A stretch of DNA of 64,000 nucleotides from Sarcomyxa edulis. Taxonomy: Eukaryota; Basidiomycota; Agaricomycetes; Agaricales; Mycenaceae. The notes under the pieces are model-generated. The model saw only the letters and a list, made by a program, of their open reading frames with translations. It searched no databases and was not told the origin of the DNA. The stretch spans positions 1,798,001-1,862,000 of the forward strand of contig QUOL01000003.1 in assembly GCA_009761415.1 (NCBI GenBank). Reading direction: 5' to 3'. Made by a program: the position numbers and the translations under genes. Positions 20,135 to 35,746 of this stretch are shown here, piece by piece; positions within the stretch are counted from its first letter, which is position 1; each line of letters opens with the position of its first letter.

Positions 20135-23100
20135 ATGGCGAAACGTGGACTATCTTCTCCTTCGACACCCAAAGCAAAGAGGTCCAAAATCCAGACTGAC
20201 CAGCCGCGTATAGACCTTTTCTTTTCGTCACCACGCGCTGCGAGTAGTTCACTCGGTGCACCCCGAAACGAGGTCAGAACCGGAGGTCATGTATCTTCTG
20301 TAGGCGATAGGTCGCCTTCAAAGAAAAACAAACGCGATGTGGATACCTCGGAATTAATCGATTCGAGAAAGGCATCCGCTGACTCAATTCGCGAAATCAT
20401 TGACGTCGACTTGGAGCAAGACCTCCGGACTATTTCCAGTGTCCATGAATGTTCGTCTCTTGAAACTCCGGTCAAAAGTAACGTAAATACAAGTCCTTCA
20501 AAAATGATGCATTTCATCCATACGGACACCACACCTCCTGTCTACGACAATCTTTCCCTGGATCCGTTGACGTTTTCTCTTCAAAACAAACCCTGGTCGT
20601 CGAACTCTGCAGCACCTTTCTCCTTCTTGGCATTTACTCTTGCATCCTTGTCCGAGACACGGTCTCGTATCGCTATCACGAATATCATAACCAACGCACT
20701 GCGGACGATTGTACAAAATCATCCAAAATCGCTTCTTCCAGCCGTATACATGTTGCAGAACTCGCTGTCGCCGCCTTACTCTCCTCTAGAGCTGGGATTG
20801 GGACCTTCTATTATCTCCAAGGCCGTCCAACAAGTATCAGGCCTGACTTCTCAAGCCCTGAAGCGACTCTATAACACTACTGGAGATCTCGGCGATGTTG
20901 CCTTCGAGGCCAAGTCACGTCTACGTACCCTTGTTCCCCATCCTCCGCTGCGCATATTAGATGTCTATGAATCGCTGCTCAAAATCTCCCGCCTGAAAGG
21001 TCAAGGCGCAGCTAATCGAAAGCAGGCGATCGTAGAACAACTCCTAGTCGCTGCAAAAGGGGAAGAAACCCGCTTTCTGGTCCGGACGTTATCACAGAAT
21101 ATTCGTACTGGTGCCGTCAGGTATGTCATACTTCGGATTCAACTGTTTACGCTTCTGTTATGTGCCTATAACGATACCACCAAAGGTTGACAATACTTAC
21201 TGCGTTGGCTCGTGCAATGGTCCTAAAACCTCGTCAAAAGCTGATATCTCTCAATGATGACGTTGAATCTGAGTTCCACGCCACTTCCGATTTGATTGCT
21301 AAAATCAAACCAATATTGAACGGTAAGGGCGCGCCTGTCGACGAGGCTAGGGAGGAAGTCAATTCCAAATTCCATAGCGCTGAAGCTATCGTTAAACGGG
21401 TCTACGTCCAGCACCCAAACTACGACCATATCATTGATGCTCTTCTCACCGTTGGCCTAGACGGTCTGACAGAACGCGCTCCCCTGACAATAGGTGGGTT
21501 GATTGTTGATTTGCATGATAGTTGCGAGTTGAATCTGTTCATCAGGAATTCCTCTGCACCCTACACTGGGTTCACCTACACGCTCTTTAGACGAGATATA
21601 CGATCGCCTGCAAGACTTGCCATTTTCGTGTGAGATGAAATACGATGGTCAACGATGTATGTTTTCATCTTTCTAATCGCACTAGCTCAGACTCAACATT
21701 GGGTCATACAGCTCAAATACATGGCTCTCGGGGTAAGGATGGAAAAGTGGTTGTCAAGATATTTTCTCGCCATCTAGAAGACATGACTACGAAGGTGAGT
21801 GTGGTAGCCGGAATTCTCGTACTGTTCTTGATGTATCCGCCATATCAGTATCCAGACGTTGTATCACTCGTCGACTGTATGTTCAGAAACGCGCCCAAAA
21901 CTGATTCGTTCATCATGGACTCCGAAATTGTCGCAATCGATCCTTCCGATGGAAGTCTCAAGTCCTTCCAAGAACTGTCGACCAGATCGCGCAAGGATGT
22001 CCGTCTAGAGGATGTTCGAGTAACAGTAGGTGTGTTCGCGTTTGATTTGATGTATCTAGACGGGGAGGTCAGTGTGTTTACCTCAAGCGATCTAGTCAAA
22101 TAATCACATTACTCCAGATCCTGCTCGAGGAACCGTTTCGTGCGCGACGAAATCTGCTACGCTCAACGTTTCCTCCATTCATACCAGCTGACAAGTTGAT
22201 CGCGCGCTTCCATCACGTCGAAAGCTGTGAAAGCGAAAATGGCAGGGATCGAGTCGAAGCCTTTTGGACCAAGGCAGTAGATAGCCGGTGTGAGGGATTG
22301 ATGATCAAGGTACGTGCCGCCCCAAGATACGTATAGCGTATGCACCCAAATTTGTTACGTTTGAATCCGTCTAGGTACTTGACAGCGGGGATGTTGTAGA
22401 CGTAGAAACCAAGAGAGCCGGGAGTCGAAGGAAACCACTCCCTGCGACGTACGAGGCTGATAAGCGGACGTCAGCATGGTTGAAGCTCAAAAAGGATTAT
22501 GTCACGGGAGGATTAGGCGACAGTCTTGATCTGATTCCTATCGGAGCATGGCACGGGAGCGGCAGGAAAGCGCAGTGGTGGAGTCCCATTCTGCTAGGGT
22601 TGCGAGACTCATCCACGGGTACGATTACAGCGGTTTGTAAATGTATGTCAGGTCAGTGCATTCCGTAAATTGAACGGCGAATACCTGACTAACTTGGTTA
22701 TTAGGGTTCACTGACGTCTTCTACAAAGTGTGTATTATTATCTAAGTGACTGATTTCCTTGTTGACATCTACCCGACTGGAAATAGGCGTTGATAGAACG
22801 CTATCCATTGGTGGAAGGTTCAGAAACCTGTTCGCGACAATCGAGATGGGACTGTGATACTGGTGGTAAGTATAGACATGGCTCCTTTTCCCGATATTTG
22901 AAGTTTGAACATCTTTACCGCAGGTCTTAGACCAGACGTTTACTTCAAACCACAAGAAGTCTGGGAGATTCGTGGCGCTGAGTAATCAGCTTTTACATCA
23001 TGTTCCAGTGGATACGTTGAACTTTTTTCGCAGTATCACACTAAGCCCGGTATCCGTTGCCGCAATGGGGTTGGTATCCCAGACCAGAGGTCTCAGTCTT

Positions 23101-23277
23101 CGATTCCCGCGATTTATTAGAGTTCGCGAAGACAAGACAATTGAAGAAGCAAGCACTCCCGACTTTCTCGCTAAGATGTGGCGCGATCAACAAGGCAAAG
23201 ACTTTGAAGCTGGGGCTGACGAGGGAGAATTGTTGGATGCGGACGAAGATTCGGAAGAAATGTCGGACGAAGAGTAG
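20135..23277 (+). CDS. LIG1: ATP-dependent DNA ligase I
   Basis: Seals nicks in replication and repair by enzyme-AMP chemistry; nuclear. The first ATG is 20135. The N-terminal region carries basic residues and a PCNA-binding box QPRIDLFF about 20 residues in. The DNA-binding domain spans exon 1 and the next exon (KLISLNDD...). The nucleotidyltransferase domain has the active-site motif KYDGQR at about 21635-21652, with an intron starting in the very next codon (donor GTATGT). Further landmarks are FIMDSEIVAID, FAFDLMYLDGE, CEGLMIKV and AWLKLKKDY. The OB-fold ends with SLRFPRFIRVREDKTIEEAST, followed by an acidic tail. At least nine introns are present. One internal exon (22705-22727) is only 23 nt and encodes most of GFTDVFYK. 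The whole protein matches eukaryotic ligase I in order and length. Confidence 0.95.
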
Positions 23278-24645
23278 GATACCATGAGCATTCACTTTGT
23301 ATATTCCTAGAGACACAGAAGTAGCAATCCTAGACATCGTCATGGTGGATGTGGAGCATTCACAGTTTCCACAATTCTGTGTGGCGCTGACGTAGTCTTC
23401 AAGCTGACCGCTTATAGTTTCTCGTGACGGGGGAAGATGTTTTTCTGAATCGCTGGGGGTCGTTTGTGATGGACTTGATCAATGTGTGTATTGAGAATCG
23501 AGGAGAGAAGAAGATAGGTGCAGAAGTCAGAACGGTTTGACTGAAAGTGGAATAGAGGGCAGTCCCCAGAGTCTTCATCGCAAAGGTGCATAAACGGTCT
23601 GGCAACGTTATTGAGCATGGACACTTCATGAAAGGGTCTAATCAACGAACGGGGTGGTAAATTGAGCTACGTGGCTTCATGAGTGGCGAGCCTGTCCCAT
23701 GGTCGTCCTGGGTTCTCCGTCATGACCGCGTTCGCGAATTAGCAGGCCTTGAGAGGATTCGGCGTCATCTATCGGATGAAAATGGACGATAAACTGACAG
23801 ATCCTGACCTCTGAGCTGATTTGAGTCCTTTGAGGCTCCTCCTTGCTCTCTATACTGCCTACAGTGAGGCATGTTACCGTTCCTTTTCTGAGCTTCGTTC
23901 TCTGTGGACTGGCGGGAAGATACCCATTGCCGAAGCGTATGAGAAGCTAGTTCCTGTGCGTATTGTCGCTTTCGCTGGGCGATGGTGTCGGCAGTCATGG
24001 GGAGGTCGGTATGAGTCTCAACCTGGTTGTTGCTGTATATATGAGAAGGCTGTCATCGTGACCAGGTAGGCTAAGTAGTTGCTCCACCAAGTTTTTCATG
24101 ACGTCTGCTATGGAAAATCAAAGCACCGCAATCATTTTATGTATTTGCAGAGGCGCGAGTCAACCACTTGGTCCATGAAGCCCGTTCATCATCACAACAG
24201 TCGCTGCGCGAAGGCCGTCAAACTGTACGACTCGGATGAGGTTTGTCATGAGTCCAGCATCTAGATGCTTGTATGACACTGAATTATGGATCCATCAACC
24301 TAAACGATGATTAGCGAGCTTTGCAGGCGTAAGGCTGGCTCACTTACCGTCAACTTTACGCATTCGGGAGGCTAAATCTCTCTTTCCGATGACTGGAGAG
24401 CATCTTAGAGGCGACCCCACATTCCACTGCAAGAGCATCTTTTCTTCCTAGAATCAGGATGTACCAGTCACAGTAAGTCCAAGACAACAGTGCTGTTCAG
24501 TCTATCGATTACTGTGAGCTTGGTGCAGAACCCGAGAAGCTCTGAGTCCGAGCGGGAGGTGATATGAAGAGAAGAGGTTGCCGCCGGATTTGTCTTCTCC
24601 GGCTTTCCACATCACACGTCCTCGAATTGTCTCCTGAGCAACAGG
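23278..24645. other. No supportable gene
   Basis: Contains the ligase 3' region and the promoter of the CREG-like gene. Frames at 23399-23645 (minus) and 23821-24264 (plus) are short and motif-free. Nothing else is visible. Confidence 0.5.
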
Positions 24646-25664
24646 ATGCGCTTCATCTCCGTTCCAGCATGCCTCGTAGCTCTAGGCAGTATTGCATGTG
24701 CGTATGAAACCGTCGAAGATGCAGGTACGTCTGTCGGTGCATCTACAGAATCATATAGCAGACACTGATTCGTTACGCTGATCCAGCAATTATCGCCCGG
24801 AAACTAGTTGATGACTCTCCTACTTCTATAGGGACCATGGCCACAGTATTCCCCGAAGATCATCCATCCCTAGCAGGTACGTCTAGCCTAGCCGACCGAG
24901 TCTGATTTCGGTGATCATCCGAGTGTCCCGAGCAGACCAGCCGTTTGCACTTCAAGAATACTACGCGAGGTACATCTTGCACTACTGATTCTGATAGCCC
25001 CACTCAAAATTGTATCGTTCCGAAGCTGCCACCATAATGGATCCTTGACCCTGCTTTTCCTTCCAATTGCACGCCATAGTCAGAATATACTTCATTCTTC
25101 GAATCACTCCGCCTCTATCTCGATATGGTCTCCCAACCCGTCTGCCGATCGTGCTCGAGTCTCTTTGATGGGCAGTGTGACTGTCTTTAGAGGCTCTCAT
25201 ACCACTCCCAATGAGGAGTCTATCAAAGCCTGCTATCTTCAGAAACATCCCGATGCAAAGAGGTGGTTGCCAGACGATGAGGGCGCAGCACATACCGTTC
25301 GTATGATTGTATCTACTGCTTTCTACCCCAAATGACCTCTTCCTTCAATCTATCCAACGTAAGTCCTATTGGGCTCGGTTTGATCCACAGGTGACCACAG
25401 TCCACTCATCTCAATCCCTTGTTCATTTACTGATCAACTCCTATCGAATAGAGCGTTTATTTCGTAGGAGGCTTCGGCGAGTACGTCAAAACATCATCTA
25501 ATTGTAAGATTGGGCGACTGACTGACGTGAACAGCAAACATTACATCGGATCTATTCCGGTGGCCATGTACCAAGATGCTCTCTCGTCCAGCCGCTTCCA
25601 AATCCAAACTCAGGCCGGAATTGTTGCTGCGGTCGCAGGACGAGTACTGGTACAACAGACGTAG
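24646..25664 (+). CDS. CREG-like secreted protein, FMN-binding split-barrel fold
   Basis: Belongs to the group related to animal CREG (pyridoxamine 5'-phosphate oxidase-like fold). Members are secreted or vacuolar/lysosomal and usually lack proven enzyme activity. Exon 1 (24646-24724) encodes a signal peptide MRFISVPACLVALGSIACAY. Following exons give ARKLVDDSPTSIGTMATVFP, EYYASC, then NGSLTLLFLPIARHSQNILH, SISIWS, RVSLMGSVTVF, CYLQKHPDAKRWLPDD, SYWARFDPQ, VYFVGGFGD and HYIGSIPVAMYQ, all in family order. The protein ends VLVQQT at 25664. At least six short introns are needed. The donor after the codons for AAHT is unclear (GTTCGT, or GTATCT a few codons on), so that junction is uncertain. It converges with the next gene, with 90 bp between stops. 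Confidence 0.85.
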
Positions 25665-25754
25665 GCGGGAAGAGAAACATACTCGATAGCATTATACCAT
25701 CTATCTTACCAATATACACACAATTTTTACATATTACACACCCAATGCCCCTAC

Positions 25755-27442
25755 TCAGGTCCATTGCTGACGGATAGCGTCCAATGAGTCTCGATATACC
25801 CGACTCGTCTCGTCGCCATCACATCTGAACCCTGCTTCCACCGCCTTCTTGAACCGCCCGTCTCCTAAGATTTGGGCCCACTCGGCATCTTTATCTTTGG
25901 CATCACTTGCCTGAGACTGCAAGGTCCCATATAGAACCACAAGTTCAAATTTGATCCTGTAAAACGAAGCGACGGCCGTCGTGGCGGTGGCGGGAATCAA
26001 TTCAACCATCCGCAGGATTTCGCTGGAAGGTGGCAGTATGTATTTGCTCGCCTGGGATATGGGCGTTGTTGATGTACTCAAGGGTTTAGCATTGATGGAA
26101 AGGTTCGCTGTTTCGTCGTGCTCGGACCGACGAGCGGCACGGATGGCCCTAGGTTGCGCTCGTGCTTGAGGCTTTGGTCGAGGACCAGAGGTGTCAGTCG
26201 TAGTAGAACCGAGAAGGACTTTTTGGCATAGCGCCAGTTTGAATCGCGATATAGCAGGCGAGGTTGGTAACAGTGTCAGAAGTGTGGTAAAATCCTCTGA
26301 TGGGGAGTTCGATAGGCGAGCGAACACCGCCGTGGTAAACATAAGTGTGTCCAAATGGATGGTCGAGGATAAATTAATCAACTAGATGAATGACAGATGA
26401 GCTCGAGGCTTGTATGAATGAATATTAACGAACCAAGGCCATAAGCCGGGCACCCATCCATTTTCGTCTTTCATCTTGTTGTTGCAGACAAAAAAAGACG
26501 ATCTCAAGGGGAGCTTCTACATCCCAGCGTAGACCTACACCACCTCTCGGTGCCGGAATTTGGGATAAAAGGAGAGGTGAGTGCCGATCTGATAGGATGC
26601 CATCAATTCAAAACATGTTTTTGATTGTAAATGCTGCATGAACTCACGGAGACCGCTGCTTTGTAAAGATGTCTCGTCCCGTTCGAATATCCTTATGAGC
26701 CACTCGAGAACCGGCCAGGCTACGTTCGAGACCACTGCGGGTGTAAGAGAGTGATCGTTTGAGTCTGCGTCGTCTTCCCAGGTGTCCTTGCGTTTCTTGC
26801 CCTTGCCTCTCGGCGTTGCTAGCGTAGTCAGCTTCTTCCTTTGGACAAACCCTTCCTTGAGTATAGCCCAACAGTTCTTGGCCCTTTTGATAGCTAATGC
26901 CTCTTTCGCGATGAAAGAGTCGTCATCTTCATCGTCACTCCAAGTTGAGTTGGCTTCTCCAGAGGTTGAGCAATTAGGCAACGCTTGGTAGAGCGCGCCA
27001 GGAGAGTTGGTGCTGACAAATGAAGACAAGAGACGCTGAGCGGCTATTGTGGCCGTTGGAGACGGAAGAGATGTATATTTCTGCTGTCTCGCTACCTTGC
27101 TAGGAGATCCTGGCTCAAAGTTCATGAATTCCTTCCCTTTGTCGCCGGTCAAAGGTGGAGGCGGAAAAAGCGCAATATATAGCAATTGCCGGATATGTGC
27201 GCTGTGTCAATGTCATTGAGATTAGTTTTGTTTCTTCGACTAGCGCGAAGTGATACATACGGGCATGGTTTGTGGTAAGGCGAACGCAACTGTTCAAGGA
27301 CGGCGATCGCAGCCTCGTACTGACTTTCTTCGAAACAGTCGTCGACGAGACTGCGCTGGTGTCTATTCATCTCCTTCTCGATGTGATTGCTGTTGACATG
27401 ACCTGATGGAGAAGCAAGTATATTCGGGGCTACGGCGGCCAT
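25755..27442 (-). CDS. Conserved-looking protein of unknown function
   Basis: Four exons join cleanly. Exon 1 starts at ATG 27440-27442 (MAAVAPNILASPSGHVNSNH) and includes a helical segment DDCFEESQYEAAIAVLEQL. It joins to HIRQLLYIALFPPPPL and a long exon with an acidic Ser stretch (SDDEDDDS) and a basic patch RGKGKKRK that could be a nuclear localisation signal. After VLEWLIRIFERDETSLQSSGL a GTGAGT intron leads to HRHSPLLLSQIPAP, then FCLQQQDERRKWMGARLMAL. A last intron leads to LINLSSTIHLDTLMFTTAVF and a helical C-terminus. The length, roughly 480 residues, and the consistent splicing argue for a real gene. I recognise no domain; it may be a helical nuclear protein. Confidence 0.7.
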
Positions 27443-28757
27443 TGGAGTCAAACGTGGTTCAATTTAGAGCGGAACGCTGAAGCGCTGGAATTTCCGAAAA
27501 TCGATTTTCTGGAGTGATGCGTCACACTCACGTGGAATGTCACGCACGCGCCACGCGAAATCGAAGGAGGACATGTCGCACGATGCAGCAACGATGAAGA
27601 CTCGTTGGGACTTGTTCAAGGCTTGCCAAGAGGTATATGTAGATAGGCGGAGAGCGAATGAGGACCCACAGGACAATCAATAAGCTATGCGTAACAACGT
27701 TGAATTCACAAGATCATGATGGACATCTAAATGGTACTTCGTTGATTATTGCCTGCAATGGAGACGGGTGCTATTGGGCGGGTACTATAATAGAGAAGGC
27801 AAAACACAAAGATCTTCGTCATTCTCGCAGGAGCCAGGATAAGATCAAATGTCATAGCCCAGGAACATCCTCAATGAGTCGGGGGTTGCGGTGACATGTC
27901 TGCTGATCCTGTGTTGATCAGGATGTCAGGATCAAACGGGCTATTTGTGACTGTCAATCCACTTGGGAGGGGTCGAAGCTAGTAATCACCCGCAGTAGAT
28001 GAGATCAAACATCGAGCACTGGCGATAAGAGGTGGATCAAATTTTACGGGAGAAGTTGTTCCAGGAAGGTGAAATACCGAGATGAAGTCTGTACGTTGGT
28101 GAGCATGCCAGAGTTTTAGTCAGATCATTCTTGACTCGCGCCGTACCTTCTTCGTCGGAGACCTGCCCATCATGATCAGATGCAACGCACATCAAAATAT
28201 TAAAAGCTTTGGCTGTGTCTGTGGGTCCGCGGGAGAACTTTGACGAGTGTCCTGCAGTCTATGGTTGGACTAAATACCTCATTGGGGTGGGCGCGACATC
28301 CAGTGGACCCGAGAGATACGCGTCATCGTGAGTTGGTGCAATCAAGGTCAAGGTGCAATCACATCAAAGACTTGAATGATCTCTCTCCCTTTTGACAGGG
28401 GAAAAGACCAAGGGGATCGGTAATGATTCTATTCAAAAACTCTGGTTGCTTGAGAAAGCACTCAGCTGAGACCAAAGTCTTACTTCATCTTCTTCCGGTC
28501 AAATCCATCACTACTGAGTCCTGAGTCCTAAGTCATCGATAAACTTGATCCTTCCAGATGCAAAAATCCAAGCAGATGATTGCTGACGATCAAGGATTGG
28601 ACCATGAGGAAGCTTCGAAGCAACTTCGAAAAGTTTTGGAGAGGGCGAGTAATCGTAATTGAACGGATCAAATTCACAACAAGCCAGATCGAACTTCGAT
28701 CGATCCGAGTCAAGCTGGTGCAGGCTTCTTCTCTTTTGCACTCGTGTCTTGCCATCG
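27443..28757. other. No supportable gene
   Basis: This 1.3-kb spacer lies between two divergent genes. A 78-codon frame at 27658-27894 has no motif. I see no repeat or structured element. It presumably contains the promoters of the 25755-27442 gene and BOL1. Confidence 0.5.
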
Positions 28758-29313
28758 ATGTTTCGTCTGAAAAGTATTCAGTCTGTTTTAGGTGGCTGCA
28801 GACGTTTCTCCATGGCTACACCAGCTTCCTCTTCAAGCCCAACATCTGCATCGCCGGGCCATATGGAGGCCTTGATTCGTGAAAAGGTGAAGTAGAGATG
28901 TCCACACACTCTCCTCAGCAGCTCACGTTCGATGCTATACGTAGTTAACATCCAAGCTACAACCTACCGAGATTAAGATAACAAACGATTCCTGGCAGCA
29001 TCGTCACCACGTAGCGATGCGCGATCAAGGTGGTGGAAATGGAGAAACTCGTAAGTAGAGGAACTGCCTCAAGGGTCATATGTCTCTGACTGTGCAGCAG
29101 ATTTCTCAGTGCAGCTCGTATCAGCTGCCTTTCAGGGATTGGTGAGTAACGCCTTTTGCTCGACTGCGTCCTCTGTTGAGACTTATCATCCAGACCACGA
29201 TGCAACGTCATCGCTTGATCTATTCCGTTCTTTCTGAGGAGTTGGCGAACGGTGTGCATGCGCTTTCATTGAAAACTAAGACTCCAGAGGAAGTCGAGAA
29301 AGCATCAAGTTAG
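28758..29313 (+). CDS. BOL1: BolA-family protein, probably mitochondrial
   Basis: BolA proteins bind monothiol glutaredoxins and [2Fe-2S] clusters; the mitochondrial type helps mature iron-sulfur proteins. Four exons join as MEALIREK / [20 protein letters not shown]...GET / [14 protein letters not shown] / [17 protein letters not shown], ending at TAG 29311-29313. The order helix, I-x-N-D-S-x-x-H, F-x-V-x-x-V-S-x-x-F, R-H-R-x-I-Y is the BolA signature, and the conserved C-terminal His sits in [16 protein letters not shown]. The first ATG gives a basic, amphipathic start [18 protein letters not shown], like a mitochondrial presequence. A second in-frame ATG at 28812 would yield a form without it. 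The mitochondrial assignment is inference from that presequence. Confidence 0.9.
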
Positions 29314-29799
29314 TGCTCGAGCTGCTCTCCTTCCTCCTTGTACACATAGTCGTAAACCTATCCTACCGACTGATTTACGCCGACAGATAATTAAGAACCA
29401 CCCCGAGTCGATAATCATTTGGTTCCATGATCGAGATCACAATCTACAGATTGACTTCATTCCACTTTCCTCCTTCGCGATCAATTCTCACCACTTGACT
29501 TACCGGACTGGCTCGCTTGGTACACAGCTATACAGATTGTGAGGCTGTTTTACAACCGGTCAATCCAGGCTGCGTAACCAAATCATCGTACCTGCCTACG
29601 CCGCTCGACCTTGGAGACTTGAGTTGGATGGTGTATGCACAGTTTCGCGCAGTCATACTGAACTAGTTATCGTCGCAACAAGGTCGCCATCGCCTTCTAC
29701 ACCTCTTTTCCTATTTACTTTGACCCACGATATAAGGGGCCTTCTGAGATGCTTACCTCCAATTTATCTTCTTCTTCTCTTCGTTTTTCTACTTTACAC
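29314..29799. promoter_or_regulatory. Promoter region of the second zinc-finger gene
   Basis: Begins with the BOL1 3' region. A TATA-like TATAAG lies at 29731-29736. If it is the core promoter, transcription would start at about 29760, downstream of the first in-frame ATG (29749), which favours the ATG at 29800. No gene is visible in this stretch. Confidence 0.45.
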
Positions 29800-31271
29800 A
29801 TGTCTTTTTCTTCTTCATCCGATAAAGAGGCCCGGAGGGACCGTCGCAGAGAGTCCCGAGATGACCGACCCACTCTTCCCCCTTTTGGCGATTTGATTAG
29901 AGGTCGGTCGTCCGACTTGTTCTGGTCCAATGAAATGTTGCTGATAATCTGTAGACCTTTCGCTTCCTCCACGACTTCCTCACGAATCCCCGACATTGAC
30001 CCTCGCTCGGTTGCGCGTCAGCGACGACGAAGACCGTCCGCCTAGCCGTGCCCATACTTCTTCTCGACAAGAGTACAGATATCCTGTAGCGCCTGTATGT
30101 CCTGCATGTCCGTCACATTACCTAAGTCATTCTAACCGGATTTATCAGCCGCCACCTCCAGCTCAGTACACTTCAACTTCATCGCCTCGACCTTACTATT
30201 ACGATCCTTCTTCTACGATCCCTAACCCTCAGTATACTTATCCAGCACCTCAAGCTCCACAATATTCACAACATCCTCAACGAGGCCTTCCTGGACCACC
30301 TCCACCTCATATATTGCCGTCGAGCCACACCAAGTCAGACCCCGCAATTGTTCCTACCCGATCTATGTCCTACGATCCTCGTTCATACTCCCGACACGAA
30401 TCTTCTACGCCTATGCCTTATCCCTCGCCTCATCGAAACACCATATCGACCCCAGGGTATCCATACGACCCCAGGGCACCTCCTCAAGCAGCTGAGCGGA
30501 CACCTTCTCGGTATACAACTGCCGGAGTCCCCGGTTATCCCAACTCCATGGGCACAAGATATTCTCCTCAAGTTTTGCCTCATGCTCATCATATCTCAAC
30601 TAGCGTCAGCTCGAGGCACCGATCAGATGATGATGAGCGCACTCCTGTAGCTCCTGTGGATCCTGCTCGCACTGCATTTCCATTAGCTGGTGGCTCTACG
30701 CCAGTACCCAAATATGAGTGTAGTTATTGTGGCAAGGGGTTCAACCGCCCAAGCAGTCTCAAGGTATGTGCAACACACCACTTCCTGTAGAACAGACCTT
30801 TATTGACAATGACAACCTAGATCCACATTAACAGTCATACTGGCGAGAAACGTGAGATCCATCCTGCTACAAACGATAAAATTGACGTTGCTAATTATTT
30901 ATTTCTGGCGTTCAGCTTTCACTTGTCCTGTTGAAGGTTGTGGGCGCAGCTTCAGTGTCCTCAGTAACATGCGTCGCCATGCGCGCGTTCACGGGACTCC
31001 ATTGAAGCAGGATCTCTCCAGCGACGACGGCGATGAGAGACCGTCTCCTCCTCCAGGACCATCCTCGTCATACTCGGAGCCATCAGCCGGTCCATCTACC
31101 TCCACTTCATCTTACCCTACTTATCCTTCATCGTCGTCGACATGGAAACAACACCGTCGGGAGAGCAGTGCATCCGCATCCAGCACAAGCTCTCGTCGAA
31201 GCCGTAGCCTAACGCCCGATGACAGCGATAACGACCGTCCAGAGAAGCGGTCCCGCCACCATCGGAAATAA
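29800..31271 (+). CDS. C2H2 zinc-finger transcription factor with Pro/Tyr-rich N-terminus
   Basis: Predicted nuclear regulator. It starts MSFSSSSDKEARRDRRRE (ATG 29800; an alternative in-frame ATG lies at 29749). The first intron joins DLIR to DLSLPPRLPHES. A long disordered region rich in Pro, Ser, Tyr and Gln follows (to about residue 270). Two classical fingers are built from three exons: YECSYCGKGFNRPSSLK, then the 31-nt exon IHINSHTGEK, then FTCPVEGCGRSFSVLSNMRR with ...HARVH. The C-terminus is Ser-rich with clustered basic residues (SSRRSRS, KRSRHHRK) that could be a nuclear localisation signal. It ends at TAA 31269-31271. General architecture resembles the zinc-finger gene at 16767-17653, but the fingers are not close copies. 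Confidence 0.87.
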
Positions 31272-32092
31272 TTTCCACGACTACTATACCTCACGACTTC
31301 CGCGCCATCCGCGCACGACATTCTTGGCAGCTAGAATTCTTAACGCTATCATTATTATTTCTTTTTCATGGACCCTATTCTGCATGTTTGTTTATCTGAT
31401 TTTCTGCTCTCGTCGTCAATACTATTTATTCTGCATATCTGATCTATCTGGTATCGCATGACCGTATCTTCGTTTGTTATCCCATACTTATTTATTTCTG
31501 TATCCTGCCATGTAGATATCATTCGCACTTATTTATTTGTCACATACATGATTTATAGTCTGTAGCTCTGCGTTTCGAATTCTGACCAATGTACTTTTAG
31601 ACCCTCGCGAGACATGCGGTGAATTGACGTACGGGCCCCTTTTACTGAGAACTCTTGTAGTGGATTCAAGTTATGCGTTGGCATTGAACAAAGCTGCCTC
31701 GTGCATGTGGTCCCGGTATGGAGGGTTCTTTTTTCGGGTGGCCGTTGCTGCGAAGACCAGGACAACATGATGTCATTTGAATTTGGATCTAGACACACCA
31801 AAGACACACCGTGTTTACGTCGTGTTCTCAGCACCACGCACATAAATGGCCGACAAATCTGAGGCCTGGAGAAAAGTTTCGTTTCAAGTCGTAAAAGGGT
31901 ATACAGGATGTTACTACAACAAATGTTAGAAAACGAATAAAAACCGTCCTGAAACAAGTCCATAAGTATCAGATATAGGTATTCGAAAAAAGATTTGTGC
32001 AGCGACGGAGAATGTAAGTAACGTTGTGTGTGCGCCCGTCGATGCGTCGATCGACGATCACAATGTCCGATCATACTATGCCAGGGCCTTCT
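31272..32092. other. Shared 3' flank of two converging genes
   Basis: Must hold the 3' ends of the zinc-finger gene (plus) and the NDR kinase gene (minus). The left part is T-rich with repeated TTATTTAT-like motifs. A 173-codon minus-strand frame (31553-32074) starts with ATG but has no motif, and I treat it as chance. Confidence 0.5.

Positions 32093-35746
<3,654 letters not shown>

Noticed and set aside
31553..32074. A 173-codon minus-strand frame starting with ATG
   Set aside because: No domain, no splice partners, and it lies where the 3' untranslated regions of two converging genes must be.
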